From positions 1 to 20,366 of the forward strand of contig JADHZB010002098.1 of assembly GCA_015657535.1 (NCBI GenBank): a stretch of 20,366 nucleotides of DNA, written 5' to 3'. Position numbers and translations under genes: made by a program. The notes beneath the pieces were generated by a model. That model made no database searches and was not told where the DNA came from. It was given only the letters and a program-made list of their open reading frames with translations. Below, in pieces: positions 8,760 to 18,554 of the stretch (the first letter of the stretch is position 1; the number at the start of each line of letters is the position of its first letter). The stretch is from Nephromyces sp. MM_2019 (taxonomy: Eukaryota > Apicomplexa > Aconoidasida > Nephromycida).

Positions 8760-10247
8760 AGCTTAGGTGTTTAAGCAGCGAATATTTTTCGTTCTTCTTC
8801 GCCCACTGAGCTAATCTACGATGATAGCAGAAGAAGCCATCATGTTAATTAAGAAGCGGTAGTGTGTACGAAGTAGCATTGAGAATCCTACCTTGAAGCT
8901 AGAAGAAGATACTTGCAGCTAAAGTTTCTAGTGTGCTAAGCTTTCTCTACGTAAAGCGCTGTAGCTGAAACACAAAGAGAACGGCATACTAGCTAGTTGT
9001 GTGTATGTATGTGTGGAGACTCAATTAGAGAGCCACCGTTGCGTAGATAGCTAGAGATAGAGGTATACCTAACAATACTTATAAGCAGCAGAGCTAGATA
9101 ACTTTAGCTGATGCTTATATAGACCTAGAGTGAGAGATTCATAGAGTGAGCATTATAGAAATAGGGTATGAGAGATAGTTACCTAGAGTGTGATAGATAG
9201 AGTGGGAGTTACAGAGACGCAAAGGTACAGCTATATATCCGGCTATACTATGATCATACATATATAGCTAACCTGAAGCTTCAGGTGTAGCTCAATTACA
9301 GGGATACCTGATGAAGTAACGCAGTCTTTGGGCTATACCTCCATCACTAGAGGATTAACACCTCTCTAGAACTTCATTGTGATTGCAAGCCTATGTGCTG
9401 AAGTATGATAGCTTTCTCAATGAATCAACACTAGGAGAAAGAGGAGGAAGAGGTATGACTAATGTTTCTAGAAGCGTGTGCTACGCATTTAGGTGTGTGG
9501 AAGATCACAAATTTTGCTAGCTAAGATGCGTGTACGTTTTATTGCAGGGTTATCCCAAGGTGTGTGCGTATTTGAGGTTTTTCATTAGGATATGCGTGAG
9601 TGCAAAATTAATGGAGCCTTTGAAAGAGGTACGAAAACATCACAAACCCTAGAAAGAGCAGTATCCAGTAACGCACACACACTTACAACTCTCAAACACA
9701 CTCACGCACACTCAAACACATGGCAATCAATGTATGATTCAACTAACTGCTGGGTATTCGAGGACAAAAAGGTTTTTCTCTTTATTTACTAGGGAAGTCT
9801 ACCCCTTCATTTACTAAGTAAAGCTACTTCCTAATTTACTGAGGCAGGCTAGTACTTCACACACTGAACAAGGATTCCTTAGAAATTCGTATACACACAC
9901 ACCGATTTGAAGAAGCATACGTACACACTAAACAATCTAAACTCTAGGCAATCCACATGCTAGGCAATCTACACGGCAGGAAATATACACACTAATTAAT
10001 TCACATACTAGGCAATCTGCACACTAGCTAATTCACACACCAGGCAGTCTACAAACTGGGATTCATTCAAGTCTTTAGCTTCTCATTAACTTCTACCCTT
10101 TGTAAAACCGAGAAGCCTGCTCAGATCCCTCTGTTAACACACGTCCAACTGCTTGTAGCAGAAGGAATGCCACTGCAGCGCAAAAAGAGGGAGAAGCTGC
10201 CTTCCTGCTTTATCTCTTAAAACAGCAGGAAGCTTCAAAACTTTGAG
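8760..10247. other. Long spacer with degenerate short repeats, no gene found
   Basis: About 9040-9230 consists of loosely repeated CTAGAGTGAGAGAT-like and GATAGATAGA-like words. About 9930-10065 is an imperfect array of roughly 18-20 bp built on CACACTAGGCAATCTACAC. Between them are AT-rich mixed sequence and short CA runs (9672-9716). Several sites resemble splice acceptors (for example TTTTATTGCAG at 9545), but no phase-consistent exon was found on either strand. Part of this must be the promoter of the EF-hand gene starting at 10248; no specific element is recognised. Confidence 0.5.
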
Positions 10248-12634
10248 ATGAAGGAGAAGGAAGACGTTCTAAACCGCGAGGAGTTACGGGCGCTATGGGA
10301 GCGCTATGATGTAGACAAAAGCGAAACTTTGGTTGGTAGGAGTGTTTTGTGTGTGGTAGTGGTATTCTTCTGTGTTTGTGAGTGGGGTTCTTCTGTGTGT
10401 CAGCGGTGTTCTTCTGTGCAGGCGTCAGTGAGCTTGTTTTGCGCGCGTTGTTGGGGCGCTTCCGTGTGTACGAGTGATGTTTTCTGAGCTAGCCTAATGT
10501 GTGTAGATGTTTTTCTTGCCCTTCTATACAGTTGTGTGTGTGTGCGCAGGGTGATTAGCATCACCTTTCGCTATAGGTTTAAGCTGAGAGCTCAGAGAAA
10601 ATAACGTTCGCTTCCTTTCAGACAAAAAATGAACTAGACACCTTGCTGGACCGGCTAGCGGTAGGTGTGTGTGTTTGAATATGTCGGTGCGTATGATTCG
10701 ATTGGCGGGTGTGTGTCGGTTGGTGTGTGTGAGTCGATGGTTGAGGTATACCATGTGTGTATCTACCCTAACTCACCGGTTTATCGGGGGTGTGTATCCT
10801 CTAATTCACATGGATGCCATGTGCATGTGTGTGCGCTTCTTCTACTTGACAGGCTAGAGACAATGCGGGAGAGCTACAAGAAGCTTTCAAGGCTGCCGTC
10901 TTTGAGCTACTTGATGAAGACGAAGATGGGAAAATCGATTGGAAGGAGTTTGAAGGAAACTTCAATCTTTTTTGGGGCCTTAGGAGTGAATGGTTTAAAA
11001 CCTTCAAACGAGAAGGCTCTAAACAGGTAAAATTTAGAGCCGCTATATTAGGCAGCCACACACAGATTATGCACACACGTGTAAGAGTGTATGTTAGAAT
11101 GAGCAGTGACATAGAGTGGGAACACACAGCATGCACACGTGGTACACACACACGTAGATGCACACACAACCACAGCAAGCACACAGACACAATATGTACA
11201 CATAATCCACGCACACAGTCTACACGCACACGGTGCACACATACACAGTGCACACGCACACGGTGCACACATACACAGACATGATCTGCATCAACACACA
11301 TTATCACAAGAGTTACCTGAATCTGCTTTCAAGCACACTTGTGCAACCCAAGAAGCTTCTAGCTGTGTGTACATACCACTAAGCTCTTTGACAGGTGCAA
11401 ACTCCGGCCTTCACTAAGCCTCCAAGGCTATCCACACACACAGCCAAGCCCCCTGGAGCCTCACTCCCCAGCAGATCATCCATCAGTGCTACTATGATAC
11501 CCCCCCTAGAATGCAGGCGAGCACCTACAATGGGAACACAAGTAAGAGCTTCATGAAAAGAGCGAGAGTAAGTGCTGAATTAAGGGAAAATAAGCTAGAT
11601 TCTGTGTGTGTGTGTGTGTGTGTATGTGTGTGTGAGTGTGATGCTTATGTGGTGTATCTGTATTAATGGATTGAATGCAAGCATATGCTAATTTTATACA
11701 TAGGAAGGTGTCCAAAACACACACGTACACCCATTTGAGTGTGTGCGTATGTCAGTAATTTCTTGAAGGCACTCGTAGCAATGTTACGCCTGCAGCTCAT
11801 TCACACAAGAATAATATCACACATACATAAGCGTAGCATCACAAACACGTATACCCACACACTGGCGTCGCACAGAAGCACAGCATCACACACGTATACA
11901 CACACACTAGCACAGCATTACATGCGCCCATCCCCGTCACACACACAAGCACAGTCTCAGACCTACCAACACACGAATCCACGATTCCACGAAAATCGCA
12001 GCTCCTCTTCACACACCTTGATGTTTCAGAGTAGCAAATCAACAAAGTTGGAAAAAGGGGGATTCTATGATGCAGAGTCCTCTCCTGCAAAAGCAGATTC
12101 GTTTCGCTCGTTAGTTTGTCCGAATTGCAGGCATTCAATCAGCAGAGAAACCATTGAAAAGCAACTTTCTGGTGAGTGTGAAGTTCATACCCACACACTC
12201 ACTCTATTCTTGAAGGAAATTGGTAGCTCCTGTGAACTCCAGAAACGCCACACACAATGAGAACCACATATGCAGAGAAAATCACACATTCAGAGAGAAC
12301 CTCTAACAAACCTACACACAAAACCAAGCCCAAATGAACACACGCACACACACACGCAAATGCACGCACGCACACACACACTGCCTTTCGCTAAAACTAT
12401 CCTTTAGGGTCTCAGAGGCTTCATACTCTACCCTCTGATCATAAAGTGCCCAAGAGCTCTGTACAGGATGCTCCCACACACACTAAAGTTAGCGATGGTG
12501 GAGGTAGAAGAAGCAAAGCCACCGAAAAGATCTTCATAGAGGGAGGGATAATTCGAGGGAACATTCCCGTCTCTTTTCTTGAATCTCCTTATAGCGTGCA
12601 TAACTGGGCGAGGGTAGCCATGAACTTACCCTAA
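10248..12634 (+). CDS. EF-hand calcium-binding protein, six exons
   Basis: Exons are 10248-10331, 10622-10660, 10853-11026, 11395-11541, 12030-12171 and 12408-12634. The first four junctions are phase 0, the fifth phase 1, all GT-AG, giving 270 aa. The first EF-hand loop is split by intron 1: DVDKSETL joins TKNELDTL, giving Asp1, Asp3, Ser5, Thr7 and Glu12. The second loop, in exon 3, is DEDEDGKIDWKEF, with Asp1/3/5, Gly6, Ile8, Asp9 and Glu12: a canonical calcium-binding pair at about residues 12-85. Calcium sensing or buffering is therefore established by motif; the partner and process are not. Exon 4 is Pro/Ser/Thr-rich. Exon 5 holds a CPNC pair (SLVCPNCRHSIS) that might be half a metal site. 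Exon 6 has a globular segment (KIFIEGGIIRGNIPVSFLE) and stops at TAA. The ATG is the first in frame, although an upstream exon cannot be excluded. Exon 6 might instead splice onward to 12928-13482 (listed separately). Introns are TG- or CA-rich. Confidence 0.85.
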
Positions 12635-12661
12635 ATAATGATGGTGTGCGTAGGGGAGAGT

Positions 12662-12724
12662 TGCGTGTGTGTTGGGGAGTGCGGTGTGTGTGTTGGGGAG
12701 TGCGGTGTGTGTGTTGGGAAGAGT
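12662..12724 (+). repeat. 21-bp tandem repeat, three copies
   Basis: The unit GTGTGTGTGTTGGGGAGTGCG occurs about three times, the last copy diverged. It sits in TG-rich sequence immediately after exon 6 of the EF-hand gene. TG-rich blocks elsewhere in the window often follow splice donors, which hints that this could be intron rather than spacer. Confidence 0.7.
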
Positions 12725-12927
12725 TGTGTGCATGTGTAAGTGTGAAAGATTGTGTTTGTGTCTTTGTTGGGGAAAGTTCTTCGCATATCTGTGTTGGCTG
12801 CTGAGTGTGGTGCTTGTGTGTGCTGAGAAGAGATTCAAGTATATGTGTGGCCTGCCAGGCAGATAAGAGTGTGTGTGCATCCAGAAGCATTCACAGCGGG
12901 GGAGGCTGCACATGTATGCATTTTCAG

Positions 12928-13482
12928 AGCTGCTTAGTTTGTGAGTTCTTCCTCTTCCAGCTCAACACTGAGAGGCAGCACAGAAAACGTCAAACTACAG
13001 GATTTTCGCTGCATCTTACTGGAAGTATATCGGAGCTATTGCTGCTACTACTTCAGCCTATAACTTCTCAGCACACACACAATGTGGCAAACTTGTAGGC
13101 TGCTCAGCTGAAGAGGGGCATACACTTTTGTAGCAGCCGTTAGGTGCAAGGAAAAAAACAGCAAAAGAAATAGCACACTCAAATGTAACGCACACACATA
13201 CGCACACTAAAGTACGACACACACATGCATGCAAGTATAACATAGACACACACACACAACTGCATGTTAGCACACAGCGTAATACCCTTTGCTATAGCGC
13301 CTTACTCTAGCACATCCCTGAGTTTAACTTCTACAGGCGATACGTACACGAGGAAGTTTCAGCATTACCAGCACACACACAGGTGAGAAAAGCACCTATA
13401 CACATTCGCACCCCCCAAGTGGATCAATAGGCACACTCCCTCTAGTAGCGTACTATTCACACAACACACAGAGCTTCTATGA
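12928..13482 (+). CDS. Candidate extra 3' exons of the EF-hand gene, or an orphan gene
   Basis: Three pieces with strong splice sites join in consistent phase. These are 12928-13024 (acceptor GCATTTTCAG, donor GTATAT), 13337-13382 (acceptor TTTAACTTCTACAG, donor GTGAGA) and 13446-13482 (acceptor TCCCTCTAG, ending TGA). The first reads SCLVCEFFLFQLNTERQHRK, the second DTYTRKFQHYQHTH, the third SVLFTQHTELL. Entry is phase 0, so exon 6 of the EF-hand gene could feed in from a donor at 12614 (AGG|GTAGCC) or 12596 (AGC|GTGCAT), replacing its stop and giving about 323 aa in the first case. Another reading, starting at the internal acceptor CTCTTCCAG at 12960, gives VKLQDFRCILLE and also joins in phase to the next two pieces, so the frame is unresolved. 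Confidence 0.3.
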
Positions 13483-13499
13483 AGGATCCACTAACAACC

Positions 13500-13562
13500 A
13501 TCGAATAAAGCACACACACACATAGACACACATAGACACACACACAGATACACACACAAAGC
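13500..13562. repeat. (CA)n / CATAGACACA simple repeat
   Basis: A run of CA dinucleotides interrupted by TAGA and GATA words. No gene lies in it. It separates the candidate exons ending at 13482 from the coding-like block that follows. Confidence 0.8.
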
Positions 13563-13830
13563 GCTATCGCTTGCTATTCTTCACATTTTCTCAAATTTGC
13601 ATGCGGTTTGGAGATGTTGAGTTTCTTAAAAAGTAAGTGGCGAACCTCCGCACTTTGGATGAAGAGGATGAAGATGAGGGAATGTGTGTTTGTGTGTAGC
13701 CAATGAATGGGACGTTCAAAGTGCGGGAAGTAGATGAAGCTGACAGCTTTTGATGTTTTGAAGAAATCGATGAAAATTTTTTTTGGAAGAAGAAGGAGGA
13801 GGGGGAAGACGAGTTAAAATCAGAGTTTCT
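13563..13830. other. Unresolved coding-like sequence upstream of the aspartokinase
   Basis: Several short plus-strand frames here have ordinary protein composition. They include MRFGDVEFLK before a consensus donor GTAAGT at 13633, MNGTFKVREVDEADSF after an acceptor GTGTGTAG at 13699, and MKLTAFDVLKKSMKIFF from 13734. I could not chain them in one consistent model. A 10-bp inverted repeat (CCGCACTTTG at 13648-13657 and CAAAGTGCGG at 13717-13726) spans the middle. Confidence 0.3.
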
Positions 13831-14034
13831 ATGAGGGGGATGATGAAGAAGGAGTTGAGCGATGTGTGCAAGCCGGAAGCTTCTGTTGATTTTAAATTGA
13901 AGATGTTTGGTAGAGGAAGGGAAATGGCTTGGAAAAAGCGAAATTTTTGTGAGGGAGAAGTGTTTATTTGTGTGTGTGTGTATGTGGCTCCCACATAGCA
14001 GTATCCTAAGAAATTGTCTGTGTTTACTACATGA
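13831..14034 (+). CDS. Candidate small basic protein, two exons
   Basis: From ATG at 13831 the frame is open through 13959 and includes KKELSDVCKPEASVDFKLK and MAWKKRNFCEGE. At that point a GTGTTT donor begins a 39-nt TG-rich intron ending CTCCCACATAG at 13998. The second exon, 13999-14034, reads QYPKKLSVFTT before TGA. Both junctions are phase 0 and the product would be 54 aa. The frame is open upstream of this ATG as well. The opposite strand carries a competing 134-codon frame, 14120-13716 (MKLGLSQDLLGKTVRNN...). That strand is pyrimidine-rich and so poor in stop codons, which makes its openness less telling. No family is recognised for either. Confidence 0.25.
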
Positions 14035-14219
14035 TATTCTGTGTGCTGAAATGCTTCGGCAGTGTGTGTGTTGTTCCTAACAGTTTTGCCCAGCAAGTCT
14101 TGAGAGAGACCAAGTTTCATGCTTGTGTGTGTGCACTTGAAGATGGCCCTTCATTACTGTTATAAATATCTTTTTTTGCTGTGACTGTGTGTATTTTAGA
14201 ATCTTTCGAGTAGGTAGTG
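14035..14219. other. Region upstream of the aspartokinase
   Basis: No exon was assigned. A TTATAAATA sequence lies at about 14159-14167, some 55 nt before the aspartokinase ATG, followed by a T-tract and TGTGTATTTTAG, which could be a leader-intron acceptor. Whether the TATA-like sequence is functional cannot be judged. Confidence 0.25.
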
Positions 14220-17200
14220 ATGGAAAAGCATAAATCATCTAAAATGGGTGCTGTAAAGCCTGTCTGGACTGTATGGAAGTTTGGGGGTTCTTCGTTAGCG
14301 CATGCTGATCTCATCGCCAAAGTGGCTGATCTCATTGCTTATGAGATCATCAGGCTGAGGAGGGAAGAAAACCGTCAGCTGGTAATCTATATTTGTGTGT
14401 GTGTGAATTGGTGTGTGTGTGTGAGAGTGTATGTGTGTGCTTCTGTGTTCTTGTGAGTTTGTGTGCGTGATTAGTATTTGGGGTAGACAAGTTTGAAATA
14501 TCTGGAGTTGTGTGTGCGAGTGGTGTATATACACCTATATTTTCCATGAAAACTCGATTATCACTTCTTTGGCTGATAACAGGTATATTGTGTAAGTGTT
14601 GAATTCTTGCCTCCTCGAGTGTGTTCGTGGCTACGCCAATATCTACACCCAGAAGCACACAGATATATGTACACACACAGAGAAGTAGCGGTTCACACAC
14701 AAGAAGAGCACGCACACAGATTAGCAAAGGGTAAACGCAGAGAGAAGAGCACCCACACAAAGATACAAAGTGACATAAACAGGAATATACAGGAACATTC
14801 AGAGCAGAAAAAGTGTCTATGCACACGCAGGGAGAATCATCAACCCACACCATCTTTCCAACACTCTCAGAGCTTTACGCAACTACAAACATTTTAGCAC
14901 ACTGAGATATTCACCCGCACATACCTGTGCACACATCTTGAAAACCCTCCCCAACCCCCCACCAACCTCCCCTTTCCCCCCCCTTTAGGCTGTTGTAGTG
15001 AGTGCAATCGGCCAAGTAACAAGCCGCCTCGTACACGCAGTGTTTGGCAATGAAAACGCCACCCATCTAAAGTCTCTCCTTGGGAGCTCTTCTTCGTTGG
15101 ATTTTGCTGTGAAGCTGCGATCAGTTAGAGAGCTTTCGTTTCAGTCTATCCTTGAGTGTCATTTCAAGGTATTAGATGATCTGTGTGTGTCGCATAAGAT
15201 CTCAGAGGAAGAGAGAGACTCCTTGAAGCAGATGATATCCTATGATGTAGATGAGCTCTCTATCGTTCTGATATCATCTTATCTCACAGGGAAGTGTGCA
15301 CCTTCTCAAGAAGCGCGTATTCTAGGCCAAGGAGAGCTCTGGAGTGCTCAGATTGTTTCTATGTGTGTACGGAATAGTTTGCTGCTCAATTGGGGGAAAA
15401 CGGAGGGGGGATATGCCATGAAGAAAGAGGCAATTTCCAGTGTACGTACGCCTTCTTCATGCTCTCAGGTGACTCAGCTTCCTGCTCATCTTTCTTCTTC
15501 TTCTTCTTCTTCTTCTTCTTCTGTTCCTCCTAATATTCCTCACTGCCCTTATGTTAGCTGGCTAGATTCTCGAAAGTTCTTCACTGTATATAACTCCAGT
15601 GATATTGAATCAAAGTTCTATTCGCGTTTATCGGGAGTAGATTGTGTGGTGGTAGACTGGGAGCTGTCACTTAAGCGTCTTCAGGAGTTGCTAGCTGAGA
15701 GTAAGAAGATGAGTGCAAGTAAATCATCTTCAGCGTTGTTGTGCAGGAGTAGAGCTGCTGCGGTGGATCCTCATGATGAAGAAGAGGGAAGAAACGATGA
15801 AAAGTTGGAGGCAGATAGCAATGGAATGCCTGAAGAAGCGAAGAACGCACTTTTCAGCACACAGTTTCCTCCCTCCAAGTCATCTTTAGTGGGTGTATCT
15901 GTTTTCGGGAAATCTCAGACTGGGATCTCATCTTCACAGCTGATTGAGTCTTGCAAGGTAACAAAGACTGTTGTGAATGATTTTCTGCAGGATAATTCGC
16001 TAAATAGTGAGAATTTGCTTTCTTCTTCGGCATTTTCTTCTTCTTATTCGACAAATTGCCATGAAAGCAGCTTGAGGAAGGAGAATGACGTGTTTTTAGC
16101 TTTGATTGTTACGGGCTACATTTGCTCCCATCATGACGGCACTATGACTACGTTTAAGCGGAATGGCTCAGACTACTCTGCGAGTGCTTTAGCTAACCTC
16201 TTGGATGCTGATTCATTGACTATATGGAGCGATGTCGATGGTGTATATACCGCAGATCCAAGGATGGTAGGGTGTTTGCGGGTGTGGATGGGTGTGTGTG
16301 TGTGTGTGTGTGTATCCATGTGTGTGTATCCATGTGTGTGTGTGTGTGTGTATCCATGTGTGTGTATCCATGTGTGTGGGTATGTTTGTGGGTTTGTGTG
16401 TATCTTTTTGGGTTTGTGTGTATCCATGTGTGTGTGTGTGTGTGTGTGTTTCCTTCATGTTTATGTGTCCCTGGCGTGTGTGTGTGTGTGTGTTTGTGTG
16501 TGTTTCCTTCATGTGAGTGTGTGTGTTTTCATCCCTACTCACTTTATGAAGTTACTTCCCTAGATGTATAGTGTGAAGATGAGTAACTCCCTCAGCAGCT
16601 ATTGTGGGTTGTGAGAAAAGTTGATTGGCTGCTGCTCAGCTTTCTTTCTCCTTGTTTTTCAAGTGTTTGCTAGTGTACATACACTTACACCCCTTTATCC
16701 TTCCTCTTAAGCTTTAGTTTGCGTCTTCCTGCCGTCAGGTTAGTGAAGCTTTCCCCCTGCCGTTTCTCACTTACACCGAGGCGATGGAGCTGGCGTACTT
16801 TGGGGCTCAAGTTCTACATCCTTACACAATACAACCCTGTTTGAAGAAGAATATCCCGATCATTATGAAGAACACACTAAGACCTCTGGCTCCTGGAACT
16901 TTGATTAGGTGTGTGCCTGTTTGTGCTGTGTGGGAGCGTTTGTGTGTCTGTGTCTGTGTGTGTGTGTCTGTTTGTGCTGTGTGGGAGCGTTTGTGTGTCT
17001 GTGTCTGTGTGTGTGTGTCTGTTTGTGCTGTGTGGGAGCGTTTGTGTGTCTGTGTCTGTGTCTGTGTGTGTGTGTGTGTGTTTATGTCCTCATGTGTGTG
17101 CATGTGTGATAACTTCGTGTGTTTCAGATAGTGGTTGTGTTGAATCTGTGAAGGTTTATCTGATTTTTCATAGCTTCATAGAAGAAGGAGGAGTGGGTAG

Positions 17201-18486
17201 AGGGGGGAGACCATAAAGATAAAGAAGAAGAAGGAGAAGATAAGGGGGGGGATAAGAAAAGAATTGAGAACAAAGAATAGTCAAGGAAGAAGATTCGTGT
17301 GTGTAAGGTAGACGGTAGCGAAGCATGTGTGTGTGGATTTTTCGCCTTATTTTTTCAGTGGTAGCGATGAGAGGATTCTAAGTGCAGAGAATGAAAAACT
17401 GGAGAGACCTTCAGCCATTGTGAATAGTAGTGAAGTTGATACTGGCGTGCTCAGCGTTGATTCATATGGTCTTCCTCCTTGTAAGGTGATGATAGCTATG
17501 TGTGTGTGTGTGTGTGTGTGTCCTTTCCATTGGTCTATCTTTGGTTCTTTTGTGCTCTTTCTTTCTGCTTCTACGTTTGCGTCGTTGACTTATATGTGAA
17601 CTGGATCTACATGCAGTTAAGCTTGTGTGTGTGTTCATGTATGGATGCTTTGGTGTGTGTAGGTAGTGGTTTGTGTGAGTTTTGGTGTGTGTATTTGGTA
17701 ATGTGTGTAATTTTCGGTGTTTATACTTATTGTGTGTTTACTTTACAGATATCGTTATACTTTTTTGTGTGTGCATATTTCAGATGCTTATATTCTAATG
17801 TTGTTCTGTGTGCGTACGTTTTTCGGGTGCTGTTTCAAGCTTCTTGATTTAAGTCTTAACTTTTTCCGCAGAACATTCATCTTTCTCTCTCTGCTCTGCT
17901 TCTTCTTCTTCTTCTTCCTCTTCTTCTCCCTCTTTCTCCCCCTCTTCATCATCATCTTCTTCTTCTTCTTCAGTCATTCTCTGTAATTCGTGATATCTCC
18001 TTGATTAACCTGGTTGGAACGAATATGATTGGTGTGCCGGGTATAGCAGTGAGGCTCTTTGCTGCTCTTCAGGCTGTGAATTGCTCTGTAGTTATGATAT
18101 CTCAGGTTAGACTGTGTGTGTGTGTGTGTGTGTGTGTGTGGGATTGTCTTTATGGGGGTATCGGTATTGGTTTATCTGTTCTGTGTCTTTATGGCCTTTT
18201 TTGTGTGTATGCATCTGTGTGTCTAAGGGTACAGTTGTGTCTGAACGTATCTGTTCGTATATCTCTATATGTGTGCCTGTGTGTGCGTATCTCTATCTAT
18301 GTCTGTGTGTGTATTTCTATATATGTGTGTGTGTTCCTCTTGTTTATTCAACAGGGTTCCTCTGAGCATTCAATATGCATAGCTCTACGGGCAAGTCATG
18401 AGTATCGAGCTGAGGCGGCGATGGCTGATGCTTTTCATAAGGAGATCTCTATAGACGGTAGGCTGTAAGTATAGAGGCTAGTTTAG

Positions 18487-18554
<68 letters not shown>

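Noticed and set aside
9592..9792. A 66-codon plus-strand frame in the spacer before the EF-hand gene
   Set aside because: It contains a CA-repeat translation in its middle and has no splice or family support; chance is more likely.
11069..11417. His/Thr-rich frames in the EF-hand gene's third intron
   Set aside because: They are CA-repeat translations between the CAG|GTAAAA donor at 11027 and the TTTGACAG acceptor at 11394.
15442..15552. An intron removing the first Ser-rich insert of the aspartokinase
   Set aside because: Donors such as AGT|GTACGT or CAG|GTGACT are phase 0 or 1, while the only acceptor before WLDSR (TATGTTAG) needs phase 2, so no frame-preserving splice exists.
15958..15990. 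A 33-nt GTAACA...CTGCAG in-frame intron in aspartokinase exon 2
   Set aside because: The splice signals are good but the length is below what I would accept for a spliceosomal intron, and it lies inside the larger optional segment.
17127..17215. An extra aspartokinase exon after TGTTTCAG
   Set aside because: Joining to the phase-2 end of exon 3 gives an immediate TAG.
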